A DNA stretch of 64,000 nucleotides from Homoserinibacter sp. YIM 151385 (lineage in GTDB: Bacteria; Actinomycetota; Actinomycetes; Actinomycetales; Microbacteriaceae), in NCBI RefSeq assembly GCF_027912415.1, contig NZ_CP115175.1, forward strand, positions 1,674,001-1,738,000. The letters are read 5' to 3'. The position numbers and the translations under genes were made by a program. Below the pieces are notes generated by a model, which had not been told where the DNA came from, ran no database searches, and worked only from the letters and a program-made list of their open reading frames with translations. Positions 27,223 through 36,462 of this stretch are shown piece by piece (within the stretch, counting starts at the first letter, position 1; each line of letters begins with the position of its first letter).

Positions 27223-28781
27223 CAGGCGGCGTCCTTCTTCTTCGCGTTCGGGTTGCTGGTCATGTTCTTCATGAGGGTCTCGGGCGTCGCCTCGGCGACG
27301 GGGAGCTCGGCCGTGATGGCCCCCTCGAAGATCGTGTAGATGCGGTCGGAGACCCCGAGCAGCTCGGGCAGCTCGGAGCTGATCATGATGACGCCGGCGC
27401 CGCGCTCCGCGAGCTTGCGGATGATGCCGTAGATCTCGGTCTTGGCGCCCACGTCGATGCCGCGGGTCGGCTCGTCGAGGATGAGCAGGTCGGGGTCGGT
27501 GAACATCCACTTCGCGAGGACGACCTTCTGCTGGTTGCCGCCCGAGAGCTTGTTGACGCCCTCGTCGACCGTCGGGGTCTTGATGCGGAGCTCCTTGCGG
27601 TACTCCTCCGCGATCTTGTGCTCCTGGAGGTCGTCGACGACGGGCCCGCGCGAGATCTTCGGCAGCTTCGCCGAGACGACGCTCGTCTTGATGTCGTCGA
27701 GCAGGTTGAGGCCGAGCGCCTTGCGGTCCTCGCTCACGTAGGCGAGGCCGTGGCCGATCGCGTCGGAGACGGTGCGGAGCTCGATGCGCTCGCCGTCCTT
27801 GATGATCTCGCCCGAGAGGAAGGTGCCGTAGGAGCGGCCGAAGATGCTCATCGCGAGCTCGGTGCGGCCGGCGCCCATGAGCCCCGCGAAGCCGACGACC
27901 TCGCCGCGGCGGACGGTGAAGCTGGAGCCCTTCGCGACGAGCCGCTCGGCCGTCTGCGGGTGCTGCACGGTCCAGTCGCGGACCTCGAAGAACACCTCGC
28001 CGATCGAGGAGCCGTCGTGCTCGGGGAACCGGTTCTCGAGCGTGCGCCCGACCATGCCGCGGATGATGCGGTCCTCGTCGACGCCGCCCGCGGCGACATC
28101 CAGGGTCTCGATCGTCTTGCCGTCGCGGATGATCGTGATCGAGTCGGCGATGCGCTCGATCTCGTTGAGCTTGTGGCTGATCATGATGGACGAGATGCCG
28201 CGGCTCTTGAGCCCCTCGATGAGGTCGAGGAGGTGCGCCGAGTCGCTCTCGTTGAGGGCCGCGGTCGGCTCGTCGAGGATGAGCAGCTTGACGTTCTTGT
28301 TGAGCGCCTTCGCGATCTCGACGAGCTGCTGCTTGCCGACGCCGATGTTCTTGATCTGCGTCTCGGGGTCGTCGCGGAGCCCGACGCGCGCGAGGAGGTC
28401 GACGGCGCGCTGGTGGGCGGCGGTCCAGTCGATGCGGCCGAAGCGGGCGGGCTCGTTGCCGAGGAAGATGTTCTCGGTGATCGAGAGCTCGGGGATGAGC
28501 GCGAGCTCCTGGTGGATGATGACGATGCCCTCGGCCTCGGACTGCTTGATGTCGCCGAAGCGGGCCACCTCGCCCTGGTAGACGATGTCGCCGCCGTAGG
28601 TGCCGAAAGGGTAGACGCCCGAGAGGACCTTCATGAGCGTCGACTTGCCGGCGCCGTTCTCTCCGCAGATGGCGTGGATCTGACCGGCCCGGACCGTCAT
28701 CGAGACGTCGTCGAGGGCCTTCACCCCGGGGAACTCCTTGGTGATGTTCCGCATCTCGAGGATCACGGGTGAGTCCGCCAT
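27222..28781 (-). CDS. mmsA: Sugar ABC transporter ATP-binding protein, second importer (MmsA type)
   Basis: 519-residue two-domain ATPase. First half: Walker [37 protein letters not shown]. Second half: degenerate [25 protein letters not shown] and [14 protein letters not shown]. Start at ATG 28781, which gives the usual [19 protein letters not shown]. First gene of the ATPase-permease-binding-protein operon. A promoter with TTGGCG and TACAGT (18-nt spacer) and a dyad with CTGTTG/CAACAG arms lie upstream, next to the ROK gene. Confidence 0.93.
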   Translation of the reverse strand: MADSPVILEMRNITKEFPGVKALDDVSMTVRAGQIHAICGENGAGKSTLMKVLSGVYPFGTYGGDIVYQGEVARFGDIKQSEAEGIVIIHQELALIPELSITENIFLGNEPARFGRIDWTAAHQRAVDLLARVGLRDDPETQIKNIGVGKQQLVEIAKALNKNVKLLILDEPTAALNESDSAHLLDLIEGLKSRGISSIMISHKLNEIERIADSITIIRDGKTIETLDVAAGGVDEDRIIRGMVGRTLENRFPEHDGSSIGEVFFEVRDWTVQHPQTAERLVAKGSSFTVRRGEVVGFAGLMGAGRTELAMSIFGRSYGTFLSGEIIKDGERIELRTVSDAIGHGLAYVSEDRKALGLNLLDDIKTSVVSAKLPKISRGPVVDDLQEHKIAEEYRKELRIKTPTVDEGVNKLSGGNQQKVVLAKWMFTDPDLLILDEPTRGIDVGAKTEIYGIIRKLAERGAGVIMISSELPELLGVSDRIYTIFEGAITAELPVAEATPETLMKNMTSNPNAKKKDAA

Positions 28782-28836
28782 GTCTGGCCCTTCGCGTCGG
28801 TGGGAAGCCGTCTTCGGCAACTGTAGGCGGTCATCC

Positions 28837-28865
28837 CTGTTGTCGCCAACTCTTGAACGCAACAG
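28837..28865. promoter_or_regulatory. Possible ROK-regulator operator
   Basis: Dyad CTGTTG ... CAACAG with 17 bp between the arms, at the -35 region of the second sugar-transport operon. A further CAACTG lies at 28818. The arms are short, so this is a weak candidate. Confidence 0.3.
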
Positions 28866-28904
28866 TTCGGTCACGACCCCGCCCGTCGGCGCGGTGGGGC
28901 GGTG

Positions 28905-30107
28905 TCAGGCGGGCGCGGCGGCGCGCGCGTGGCGCAGCGCGAGGGAGGCGCCCCCCAGCGCCTCCGCGCGGGCGCCGAGCGAGGAGGTGGTGACGATCGT
29001 CGCCTCCCCCACGAGCGGGATCGCGTGACGGCGCATCGAGCGCGCGATCGGCTCCGTGATGACGGGGCCGACATCGGCGAGCGGGCCGCCGATCACGATC
29101 ACCGCGGGGTTCACGAAGTTCGCCACCGAGCCGAGCGCCTTGCCGATCGCGGCACCCGCGTCGTCGAGCACGCGGAGCGTCCCCGCATCCCCCTCGAGCG
29201 CGCGCTGGACGATGTCGCCCGTCGTCACCAGGCCGGGCGAGCTGCGGCTCAGGAGCCCCATCATCACGGTCGTCGAGGCGACCGTCTCGAGGCAGCCGCG
29301 GTTGCCGCAGTGGCACACCGCGCCGTAGTCGTCGATCGCCATGTGGCCGATCTCGCCGGTGACGCCCGTGTGGCCGTAGTAGGGGCGGCCGTCGATGATC
29401 AGCCCCGAGCCGATGCCGGAGCCGATCTTCACGAAGAGGAGGTTGTCGACGGCCGAGTGGGCGCCCCAGGTGACCTCGGCGAGCGCCCCCAGATTCGCGT
29501 CGTTGTCGAGCAGCACGGGGTGCCCGAGGCGGATCTCGAGGTCCTCGCGGGTCACGCCGAGCCACTCCGGGAGGATCGTGCCCTGGACGACGGTCGAGGT
29601 CCGGCGGTCGATGGGGCCGGGGATGCCGAGGCCGATCCCGAGGACGGTCGCGTTCTCGAGGTGCTCGTGCGCGAGGAGCTCGCGCAGCACCCGCGCTGCG
29701 GCGTCGACGCCCTCCATGGCCGGGTAGCCGAGCGGGAGCTCGATGGCCGCCTCGCCGAGCACCTCGTAGCCGGGGTTCACGACGACGACGCGCGCGTGGC
29801 GGCGGCCGAAGTCGATGCCGACCACGACCTCCCCGTCGCTGAGGAGGCGGATGGCGGCGGCCCGGCGGCCGGAGCTCGTGATCTGCTCGGCGGCGGCGGC
29901 GCCGTCCTCGATCATGAGCCGGACGATGTTCGAGACGGTCGCGGCGCTGAGACCGGTCCGTCGCGAGAGGTCGGCCTGCGTCAGCGGGCCGTTGGCCGCG
30001 AGCGCGCCGACGATCCGATCCCGGTTGAGCTGGCGGAGCGCGGTCTGCGAGCCGGGCCGTCGGGGCCGGCGCACCTTCGCGCCGGCGGGGGGTGGTGTGT
30101 TCGACAC
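28905..30107 (-). CDS. ROK-family transcriptional regulator
   Basis: 400 residues. A winged helix-turn-helix at about 25-80 (LTQADLSRRTGLSAATVSNI) is joined to a ROK sugar-kinase-like domain with GIDFGRRHARV, LLDNDANLGALAE, GEIGHM at 251-256 and the zinc motif CHCGNRGCLE at 265-274. This is the XylR/NagC-type repressor layout. It precedes the second MmsAB transporter on the same strand, so it most likely represses it in the absence of the sugar. Starts with GTG. Confidence 0.92.
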   Translation of the reverse strand: MSNTPPPAGAKVRRPRRPGSQTALRQLNRDRIVGALAANGPLTQADLSRRTGLSAATVSNIVRLMIEDGAAAAEQITSSGRRAAAIRLLSDGEVVVGIDFGRRHARVVVVNPGYEVLGEAAIELPLGYPAMEGVDAAARVLRELLAHEHLENATVLGIGLGIPGPIDRRTSTVVQGTILPEWLGVTREDLEIRLGHPVLLDNDANLGALAEVTWGAHSAVDNLLFVKIGSGIGSGLIIDGRPYYGHTGVTGEIGHMAIDDYGAVCHCGNRGCLETVASTTVMMGLLSRSSPGLVTTGDIVQRALEGDAGTLRVLDDAGAAIGKALGSVANFVNPAVIVIGGPLADVGPVITEPIARSMRRHAIPLVGEATIVTTSSLGARAEALGGASLALRHARAAAPA

Positions 30108-30194
30108 GGGGTGTCCTTGCGATCAAGAAGTGAACACAACCATAGTCCCTCCCGAGCGCCCCGCGCGCCATCCCGGCGCCCCCATCCCTCCCGA

Positions 30195-30252
30195 GGTGGG
30201 TTTCTCCGCACTCGCCGCGGGGATCCGCGCGGCGAGTGCGGAGAAACCCACC
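30195..30252. repeat. Palindromic repeat, family GTGGGTTTCTCCGCA, copy 1
   Basis: Perfect 25-bp inverted repeat (30195-30219 and 30228-30252) with an 8-nt loop, 27 bp past the metB stop. It shares its outer 17 bases and GC-rich centre with the 66-bp palindrome at 34329-34394. It may terminate metB, but the repetition of the sequence points to a dispersed element. Confidence 0.88.
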
Positions 30253-30279
30253 CGGCGGGGCGGGTGGCGGGGCGCGAGG

Positions 30280-31431
30280 CTAGAGGCGCTCGAGCCCCTG
30301 GAGGACATCCGCGAGGAGGTCGTCGACGGACTCGATCCCGACCGAGAAGCGCAGCAGGCTGCCCGGCACCTCGAGCTCGGTGCCGCGGACCGAGGCGTGC
30401 GTCATCTGCGCGGGGTGGTTGACGAGGGACTCGACGCCCCCGAGCGACTCGGCGAGCTGGAAGAGCTCCATCGACCCGGCGAGCCGCAGCGCCGCCGCCT
30501 CGCCGCCCGCGAGGGCGATCGAGAGCATGCCGCCCGCGCCCCGCGGCATCTGCCGCGCCGCGACCTCCGCGCCCAGGTGCCCCTCGAGGCCGGGGTAGTA
30601 GACGCGCTCGACCGCGGCGTGGCCGTGGAGCGCTCGCGCGATCGCGAGCGCGTTCTGCGAGTGGCGGTCCATGCGGACCGCGAGCGTCTTGATGCCGCGG
30701 ACCGTCAGCCACGCGTCGAGCGGCCCCGAGACGGCGCCGGCCGCGAACTGCAGGAAGCCGACCTGCTCGGCGAGCTCGCCGTCGCGCAGCACGACCGCGC
30801 CGCCGACGACGTCGCTGTGGCCGCCGAGGTACTTCGTCGTCGAGTGCACCACGACATCGGCCCCGTGCGCGAGCGGCTGCTGGAGGTAGGGCGTCGCGAA
30901 GGTGTTGTCGACCACGACGACCGCGCCCGCCGCGCGGCCGATCTCGGCGATCGCCTCGATGTCGGTCACCTTCATGAAGGGGTTGCTCGGGGTCTCGACC
31001 CACACGACCTTCGTGTTCGGGCGGATCGCGGCGCGCACCGCGTCCGCATCCCCGAACTCCGCGGTCGAGAGCTCCACGCCCCAGGGCCCCAGCACCTTGC
31101 GGACGAGGCGGTGCGTGCCGCCGTAGACGTCGTTCCCCATGAGCACGTGGTCGCCCGGCTTCACGAGCGCCCGGAGCAGGGCGTCCTCGGCCGCGAGGCC
31201 CGAGGCGAAGCTGAAGGCGCGGTCGCCGCCCTCGAGGGAGGCGAGCAGCTCCTGGAGGGAGTCGCGCGTCGGGTTCGCGGCGCGCGCGTACTCGTAGCCG
31301 CCGCGGAGGCCGCCCACGCCGTCCTGCACGAAGGTGGAGGTCAGGTAGACGGGCGGGACGACGGCGCCGGTCGTCGGGTCGAAGGCCTGGCCGGCGTGGA
31401 TGGCGCGGGTCGCGAAGTCGTGATCGGTCAT
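30280..31431 (-). CDS. metB: Cystathionine gamma-synthase
   Basis: 383-residue PLP enzyme of the Cys/Met metabolism family. PLP lysine K200 lies in HSTTKYLGGH; VVDNTFATPYLQ, ANPTRDSLQELLASLEGG and the C-terminal SVGIESVDDL are typical. It makes cystathionine from an activated homoserine and cysteine, in the cytoplasm. It sits 20 bp after the cystathionine beta-synthase gene. The pair suggests transsulfuration between homocysteine and cysteine, and gamma-lyase activity cannot be excluded. Confidence 0.9.
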   Translation of the reverse strand: MTDHDFATRAIHAGQAFDPTTGAVVPPVYLTSTFVQDGVGGLRGGYEYARAANPTRDSLQELLASLEGGDRAFSFASGLAAEDALLRALVKPGDHVLMGNDVYGGTHRLVRKVLGPWGVELSTAEFGDADAVRAAIRPNTKVVWVETPSNPFMKVTDIEAIAEIGRAAGAVVVVDNTFATPYLQQPLAHGADVVVHSTTKYLGGHSDVVGGAVVLRDGELAEQVGFLQFAAGAVSGPLDAWLTVRGIKTLAVRMDRHSQNALAIARALHGHAAVERVYYPGLEGHLGAEVAARQMPRGAGGMLSIALAGGEAAALRLAGSMELFQLAESLGGVESLVNHPAQMTHASVRGTELEVPGSLLRFSVGIESVDDLLADVLQGLERL

Positions 31432-31451
31432 GGTGCTCTCGTCCTCGAAGG

Positions 31452-32816
31452 TCAGCGGCTCAGGAAGGTCAGGAGGTCGTGGCGCGTCAGGACGGCGGCC
31501 GGCTTGCCGTCGCCGACCACGAGCAGCGCGTCGGAGGCGGTCAGCTTCTCGCGCACCGCGTCCACGTGCTCGCCGAGGCCGATGAGCGGCAGGGGCGGCG
31601 CGATGAGGCCCTCGAGCGCGTCGGTGAGCTGGGCCCGCCCGCTGAACACCGCATCCACGAGGGCCTTCTCGTCGATGGCGCCCACGACCTCGCCCATCAC
31701 GACGGGCGGCTCGGCGGTGAGGACCGGCATCTGCGAGATGCCGTGACGGCGCATCTTGTCGATCGCGTGCCGCACGGTGTCGCTCGGGTGCACGTGCACG
31801 AGGCCCGCGAGATCGGGATCCTTCGTGCCGACGATGTCGGCGACCGTCTGCTCGCCGTCCGGCGGCAGGAAGCCGTAGGACCGCATCCAGCGGTCGTCGA
31901 AGATCTTGCCGAGGTAGCCGCGGCCGCCGTCCGGCAGGAGGATCACCATGACCGCCTCCGGGCCGAGCTCGCGGGCCGCCTTGAGCCCGGAGGCGACCGC
32001 GAGGCCGCTCGAGCCGCCGACGAGCAGGCCCTCCTCGCGGGCGAGGCGGCGGGTCAGCTCGAAGCTCTCCGCATCGGAGGAGGCGATGATCTCGTCGACG
32101 ACGGACGGGTCGTAGGCGCTCGGCCAGAAGTCCTCGCCGACGCCCTCCGTCAGATACGGCCGCCCGCCGCCGCCCGAGTAGACCGAGCCCTCCGGGTCCG
32201 CGCCGATGATGCGCACGGCATCCCCCGCCACCTCCCGCAGGTAGCGGCCGGTGCCCGTGATGGTGCCGCCCGTGCCGACGCCCGCGACGAAGTGGGTGAT
32301 GCGGCCATCGGTGTCGCGCCAGATCTCGGGGCCGGTCGTCTCGTAGTGGCTGAGCGGGCCGTTCGGGTTCGAGTACTGGTCGGGCTTGAAGGCGCCGGGG
32401 ATCTCGCGGGCCAGCCGGTCGCTCACCGAGTAGTAGGACTCGGGGCTGTCGGGCGCGACCGCGGTCGGCGTGACGACGACCTCGGCCCCGTAGGCCCGGA
32501 GGGTGTTGATCTTGTCGGCGCTGACCTTGTCGGGGCAGACGAAGACGCAGCGGTAGCCGCGCTGCTGGGCGACGAGGGCGAGGCCGATCCCGGTGTTGCC
32601 GGAGGTCGGCTCGACGATCGTGCCGCCCGGCTTCAGGTGCCCGTCGCGCTCGGCCGCGTCGATGATGCGGGTCGCGATGCGGTCCTTCGAGGAGCCGCCG
32701 GGGTTCACGTACTCGACCTTCACGAGCACCGTCGCCCGGATCCCCTCCGTCACGCGGTTGAGCCGCACGAGCGGGGTGTCGCCGACGAGATCGAGCACGG
32801 ACTCCGCGTAGCGCAT
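31452..32816 (-). CDS. Cystathionine beta-synthase
   Basis: 454 residues. A PLP-dependent catalytic domain with K44 in NPGGSSKDR, the PLP phosphate loop GTGGTITG and TSGNTGIG at 71-78, followed from about 335 by two CBS modules (one containing HVHPSDTVRHAIDKM). It condenses serine and homocysteine to cystathionine. The ATG at 32816 follows a TAGCCT -10 box by 7 nt, so the message is probably leaderless; GTG 32822 is the alternative. Operon with metB. Confidence 0.9.
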   Translation of the reverse strand: MRYAESVLDLVGDTPLVRLNRVTEGIRATVLVKVEYVNPGGSSKDRIATRIIDAAERDGHLKPGGTIVEPTSGNTGIGLALVAQQRGYRCVFVCPDKVSADKINTLRAYGAEVVVTPTAVAPDSPESYYSVSDRLAREIPGAFKPDQYSNPNGPLSHYETTGPEIWRDTDGRITHFVAGVGTGGTITGTGRYLREVAGDAVRIIGADPEGSVYSGGGGRPYLTEGVGEDFWPSAYDPSVVDEIIASSDAESFELTRRLAREEGLLVGGSSGLAVASGLKAARELGPEAVMVILLPDGGRGYLGKIFDDRWMRSYGFLPPDGEQTVADIVGTKDPDLAGLVHVHPSDTVRHAIDKMRRHGISQMPVLTAEPPVVMGEVVGAIDEKALVDAVFSGRAQLTDALEGLIAPPLPLIGLGEHVDAVREKLTASDALLVVGDGKPAAVLTRHDLLTFLSR

Positions 32817-32954
32817 GCCCACGAGGCTACCGGGGCGGCGCGTCTGTTACGCGGGCGGGCGGACTCCCGGGATCGGATGGGGGACAATGTGGTTGCACCT
32901 GCATGGATCGTGTCGACAGGTCACCCATCCCACCGCGCGACGAGAGGCCACGCG

Positions 32955-33632
32955 ATGAACCAGCCCAGCGACGGCAAGCCCACCATCAAGCAGCAGCGAG
33001 CCGCCCAGCGCGAGGAGAAGCTCGCCTCCTTCAGGCGGAAGCAGGCGGCCGAGAAGCGCAACCGCCGCATCGGCATCGCGGCCGCGATCACGGCCGGCGT
33101 CGCCGTCCTCGGCCTCGTGATCGGCTTCGTCGTCGTCCCGGCGCTCGTGCCCGCGCCGCCGCGCGACCCCGCCGCGACCGGCGAGGTGCAGACCTGGGAC
33201 GACCTCGAGAGCGTCCACACCGGCAGCACCGTCGACTACGAGGGCGAGTACGACATGTACCCGCCCGCCGGCGGCCCGCACAACCCGGCCTGGCTCAACT
33301 GCGCCATCTACACGGAGCCGCAGAAGAACGAGAACGCCGTGCACTCCCTCGAGCACGGCGCGCTCTGGTTCACCTACGACCCGGCGCAGGTCGAGGGCGC
33401 CGAGCTCGAGGCGCTCGCGGCCGTCGTGCCCGACGAGTACGCGATCCTCTCGCCGTTCCCGAACCTGGATGCGCCCATGGCGGTCTCCGCCTGGGGCGCG
33501 CAGCTGAAGTTCGAGGACCCGGCCGACGCGGCCGTCGCCGACTTCATCGAGCAGTACTGGCGCTCGCCGGACGTGCCGGAGCCGGGCGCCTCCTGCGCCG
33601 GCGCGATCGACGGCCCCGGCAAGCAGGCGTGA
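32955..33632 (+). CDS. DUF3105 membrane-anchored protein
   Basis: 225 residues. A long, charged cytoplasmic N-terminus (KQQRAAQREEKLASFRRKQ) is followed by one membrane helix (about 40-65) and an extracytoplasmic DUF3105 domain with HNPAWLNCAIYTEP, the hallmark VHSLEHGALWFTYDP and a second cysteine near the C-terminus, which probably forms a disulfide. The biochemical role is unknown. The GTGA overlap couples it to the DUF305 gene, a pairing that suggests a shared process outside the membrane, possibly metal-related. Confidence 0.85.
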   Translation: MNQPSDGKPTIKQQRAAQREEKLASFRRKQAAEKRNRRIGIAAAITAGVAVLGLVIGFVVVPALVPAPPRDPAATGEVQTWDDLESVHTGSTVDYEGEYDMYPPAGGPHNPAWLNCAIYTEPQKNENAVHSLEHGALWFTYDPAQVEGAELEALAAVVPDEYAILSPFPNLDAPMAVSAWGAQLKFEDPADAAVADFIEQYWRSPDVPEPGASCAGAIDGPGKQA

Positions 33633-34330
33633 CCCGGGTCGAGGAGGCCGTGGGGCCCGATCCTGAGACGGAGCCCGCCCGAGGCGGCGGCTCCGGCCGG
33701 CTCGTCCTCGCGGCGGTCCTCGTGACGCTCGTGCTCGTCGCGAGCGCCTTCGTCGTCGGACGGATCAGCGTCGGGCAGACGGCGCCGCCGACGAGCGAGA
33801 GCCCCGCCGCGGGCTTCCTGCGCGACATGCAGGTGCACCACGCGCAGGCCGTCGAGATGTCCTTCATCGTGCGCGACGGCACCCTGGACGAGGACGTCCG
33901 CCGCATGGCCTACGACATCGCGACCTCCCAGTCCAACCAGGCTGGCCAGATGTACGCGCTCCTGTTCTCGTGGGATCTCCCCCAGGCGAGCCGCCAGGAG
34001 CGGATGACCTGGATGACGATCCCGCCGATCGACGGGAGCGGCCACGAGCACGAGGGCGGGGCGCACGTGCCCGGCGAGCCCATGCCGGGGCTCGCGACCG
34101 ACGCCCAGCTCGACCGCCTCCGCGCGCTCGAGGGCGCCGACGCCGAGCGGTACTTCCTCGAGCTCATGCTCGCCCACCACCGGGGCGGGGTCGAGATGGC
34201 CGATGCGATCGCGGTGCGCACCGATCAGGAGAAGGTGCTGACCCTCGCGCGGAGCATGCAGCTCGCGCAGACCTCGGAGATCGACGCCATGACGGAGATG
34301 CTCGAGGAGCGCGGCGGCCCCCTCCCCTAA
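33629..34330 (+). CDS. DUF305 membrane-anchored protein
   Basis: 233 residues: a single N-terminal membrane helix (LVLAAVLVTLVLVASAFVVG) and an outside four-helix DUF305 domain with the paired motifs MQVHHAQAVEMS and MLAHHRGGVEMA. Histidine/methionine pairs of this kind are ferritin-like and often linked to copper, though the function is unproven. The GTG start overlaps the upstream stop. The stop overlaps by 4 nt the stop of the convergent ABC exporter gene. Confidence 0.88.
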   Translation: MTRVEEAVGPDPETEPARGGGSGRLVLAAVLVTLVLVASAFVVGRISVGQTAPPTSESPAAGFLRDMQVHHAQAVEMSFIVRDGTLDEDVRRMAYDIATSQSNQAGQMYALLFSWDLPQASRQERMTWMTIPPIDGSGHEHEGGAHVPGEPMPGLATDAQLDRLRALEGADAERYFLELMLAHHRGGVEMADAIAVRTDQEKVLTLARSMQLAQTSEIDAMTEMLEERGGPLP

Positions 34331-36303
34331 GAGGTGGGTTTCTCCGCATCCGCCGCGCGGATCCGCGCGGCGGATGCGGAGAAACCCACCTCTTCGGGGC
34401 TCGGGAGCGGGGCGGACGCGCTGCGCCCCGCGAGCTGCTCGGCCACGAGCCGCGCGTAGACCCCGCCCGCCGCGAGGAGCTCCGCGTGGCTGCCGCGCTC
34501 CACGATCCGCCCGCCGTCGACGACGAAGATGACGTCGGCCCGGACGACGGTCGAGAGCCGGTGGGCGATCGCGATCGTCGTGCGGCCCGCGGCGGCCGTG
34601 TCGAGGGCGTGCTGCACGACGCGCTCGCTCACGGTGTCGAGGGCGCTGGTCGCCTCGTCGAGGATGAGCACGGCCGGATCCTTGAGCAGCACGCGCGCGA
34701 TCGCGACCCGCTGCTTCTCGCCGCCCGAGAGCCGATAGCCGCGCTCCCCCACGATCGTGTCGTAGCCGTCCGGGAACGCGGCGATCGTCTCGTGGATGTT
34801 CGCGGCGCGCGCCGCCGCCTCCAGCTCCTCCTGGCTCGCGTCCGGCCTCGCGTAGCGGAGGTTCTCGGCGATGGACGCGTGGAACAGGTAGGTCTCCTGG
34901 CTCACGATCCCGATCGCGCCGACGAGCGACTCCTGCCGGAGCTCGCGGACGTCGTCCCCCGCGAACTCCACCCGGCCCGACACGGCCTCGTGGAGCCGGG
35001 GCACGAGGTACGAGACGGTCGTCTTGCCGGCACCCGAGGGACCGACGAAGGCCGCGTGCTGCCCGGGCAGGATCTCGAAGTCGACGTGCTCGAGCGTCGG
35101 GCGGGAGTCGGCGGGCGCGTCCGGATACCGGAACGTCACGTCGCGGAAGGCGACCTCCCCGAGGCGGTCCCGCCGGACCTCCCTCGCATCCTCGCGGTCC
35201 ACGATCGCGGGCACGAGGTCGAGGTACTCGAAGATGCGCGCGAAGAGCGCCTGCGAGGTCTGGAGGTCGAGCGCGACCCGCATGAGCCCCATGAGCGGCC
35301 AGGTGAGCCGAGCCTGCACGGTCGTGAACGCGACGACGGTGCCCGCCGTCACCGCCACATCCTGGAAGATCAGCCAGGCCGCCACGAGGTAGATGACCGC
35401 GGGGATGATGCTGAGGAAGATGTTGACGAGCGCGAAGAAGCCCTGGCCGGTCATCGTCTGCCGCACCTGCAGGCGGATCTGGCGGCGGTTCTCCTCGCGG
35501 TAGCGGCCGACCTCCGAGCCCTGCTGGGTGAAGGCCTTCGCGAGGAGGATGCCGGAGACGCTCAGCGCCTCCTGCGTGATCGCCGTCATCTGCGAGAGCG
35601 ACTCCTGCGTCTCGGTCGCGACCCGCGCGCGCACCTGCCCGACGCGCCGCTGCGCGAACGCGATCGCCGGCAGGAGCACGACCGCGACGAGCGTCATCTG
35701 CCAGCTCAGCACGAGCATCGAGACGAAGGCGGCGATGACCGTCACGGTGTTGCCGATGACGCTCGAGACCGTGTTGCTCAGCACCCCGGCGACCCCGCCG
35801 ACGTCGTTCTGGAGCCGCGACTGGATGACGCCCGTCTTCGTGCGCGTGAAGAAGCCGAGCTCCATCGCCTGCAGGTGCGTGAACAGGCGCACGCGCAGCG
35901 ACCCCATCACCTCGTTGCCGACCCGGGCCGTGAGGTAGGTCTGCCACACGCCGAGCAGGGCGGACCCGATCCAGAGCACGACCATGAGCGCGACGAGCTC
36001 GACGAGCACGGGGACGTCGGGGCGACCGGATGCGGGGAAGAGCCCGCGGTCGAAGGCCTGCTGGGTGAGCAGCGGCGGCACGACGCTGATGCCGGCGCCG
36101 ATGAGCACGAGCACGACCGTCAGCACGAGCGCCCGGCGGTGCGGCCGGAACAGCGAGCCGATGCGCGGCAGGAGGTCGGGAATGCGGGGCGCGGCCGCGT
36201 TCTCGGCGCGCTGCGCCGCGGCGTCGGCGGCGCCGATGCGGGTGCGCGGCTTGCCGTAGCGTCCCGGGCTCCCGGCCCCGCCCGGCCGCCCCGGCGCTCC
36301 CAT
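34327..36303 (-). CDS. ABC exporter (fused membrane and ATPase domains)
   Basis: 658-residue half-transporter: six-helix ABC membrane domain (about 60-350) and a C-terminal ATPase with Walker A GPSGAGKTT, signature LSGGEKQRVAIARVLL, Walker B VLILDEATSALD and H-loop AIAHRLS. It is a multidrug/lipid-exporter type (MsbA/LmrA-like), probably acting as a dimer. The last 22 residues (EEVGFSASAARI ...) are encoded by a 66-bp perfect palindrome and are not part of the family fold. Start ATG 36303 or GTG 36309. Confidence 0.93.
   Translation of the reverse strand: MGAPGRPGGAGSPGRYGKPRTRIGAADAAAQRAENAAAPRIPDLLPRIGSLFRPHRRALVLTVVLVLIGAGISVVPPLLTQQAFDRGLFPASGRPDVPVLVELVALMVVLWIGSALLGVWQTYLTARVGNEVMGSLRVRLFTHLQAMELGFFTRTKTGVIQSRLQNDVGGVAGVLSNTVSSVIGNTVTVIAAFVSMLVLSWQMTLVAVVLLPAIAFAQRRVGQVRARVATETQESLSQMTAITQEALSVSGILLAKAFTQQGSEVGRYREENRRQIRLQVRQTMTGQGFFALVNIFLSIIPAVIYLVAAWLIFQDVAVTAGTVVAFTTVQARLTWPLMGLMRVALDLQTSQALFARIFEYLDLVPAIVDREDAREVRRDRLGEVAFRDVTFRYPDAPADSRPTLEHVDFEILPGQHAAFVGPSGAGKTTVSYLVPRLHEAVSGRVEFAGDDVRELRQESLVGAIGIVSQETYLFHASIAENLRYARPDASQEELEAAARAANIHETIAAFPDGYDTIVGERGYRLSGGEKQRVAIARVLLKDPAVLILDEATSALDTVSERVVQHALDTAAAGRTTIAIAHRLSTVVRADVIFVVDGGRIVERGSHAELLAAGGVYARLVAEQLAGRSASAPLPSPEEVGFSASAARIRAADAEKPTS
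34329..34394. repeat. Perfect 66-bp palindrome, family GTGGGTTTCTCCGCA, copy 2
   Basis: 33-bp arms with no loop and no mismatch, centred on GGATCC. It starts inside the DUF305 stop codon and covers the 3' end of the ABC exporter frame, so it is translated on the minus strand. Copy 1 at 30195-30252 shares the outer sequence and differs mainly at two bases per arm and in the centre. Confidence 0.95.
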
Positions 36304-36406
36304 GCTCACGAGGCGAGCCTACGGCGGCCCGCCGACGGTGCGCTCGCGCCCGCCGACCCGGACCGCCCGCCCTCGGCCCGCCCTCGGCCCGCCCCCGGCA
36401 GAGGAC

Positions 36407-36440
36407 GGGGGCCGGGCGCCCTCCGCGGCACCCGGCCCCC
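36407..36440 (-). terminator. Terminator of the sugar transporter operon
   Basis: 10-bp stem GGGGGCCGGG / CCCGGCCCCC with a 14-nt loop, 23 bp past the last permease stop on the minus strand. Three near-copies of an 11-bp GC-rich unit lie beside it at 36363-36395. Confidence 0.65.
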
Positions 36441-36462
36441 GGCCGGTCTGGACCCTCCCGGA

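Noticed and set aside
36363-36395. Tandem 11-bp GC-rich repeats
   Set aside because: Only three imperfect units beside a terminator; likely simple GC-rich slippage.
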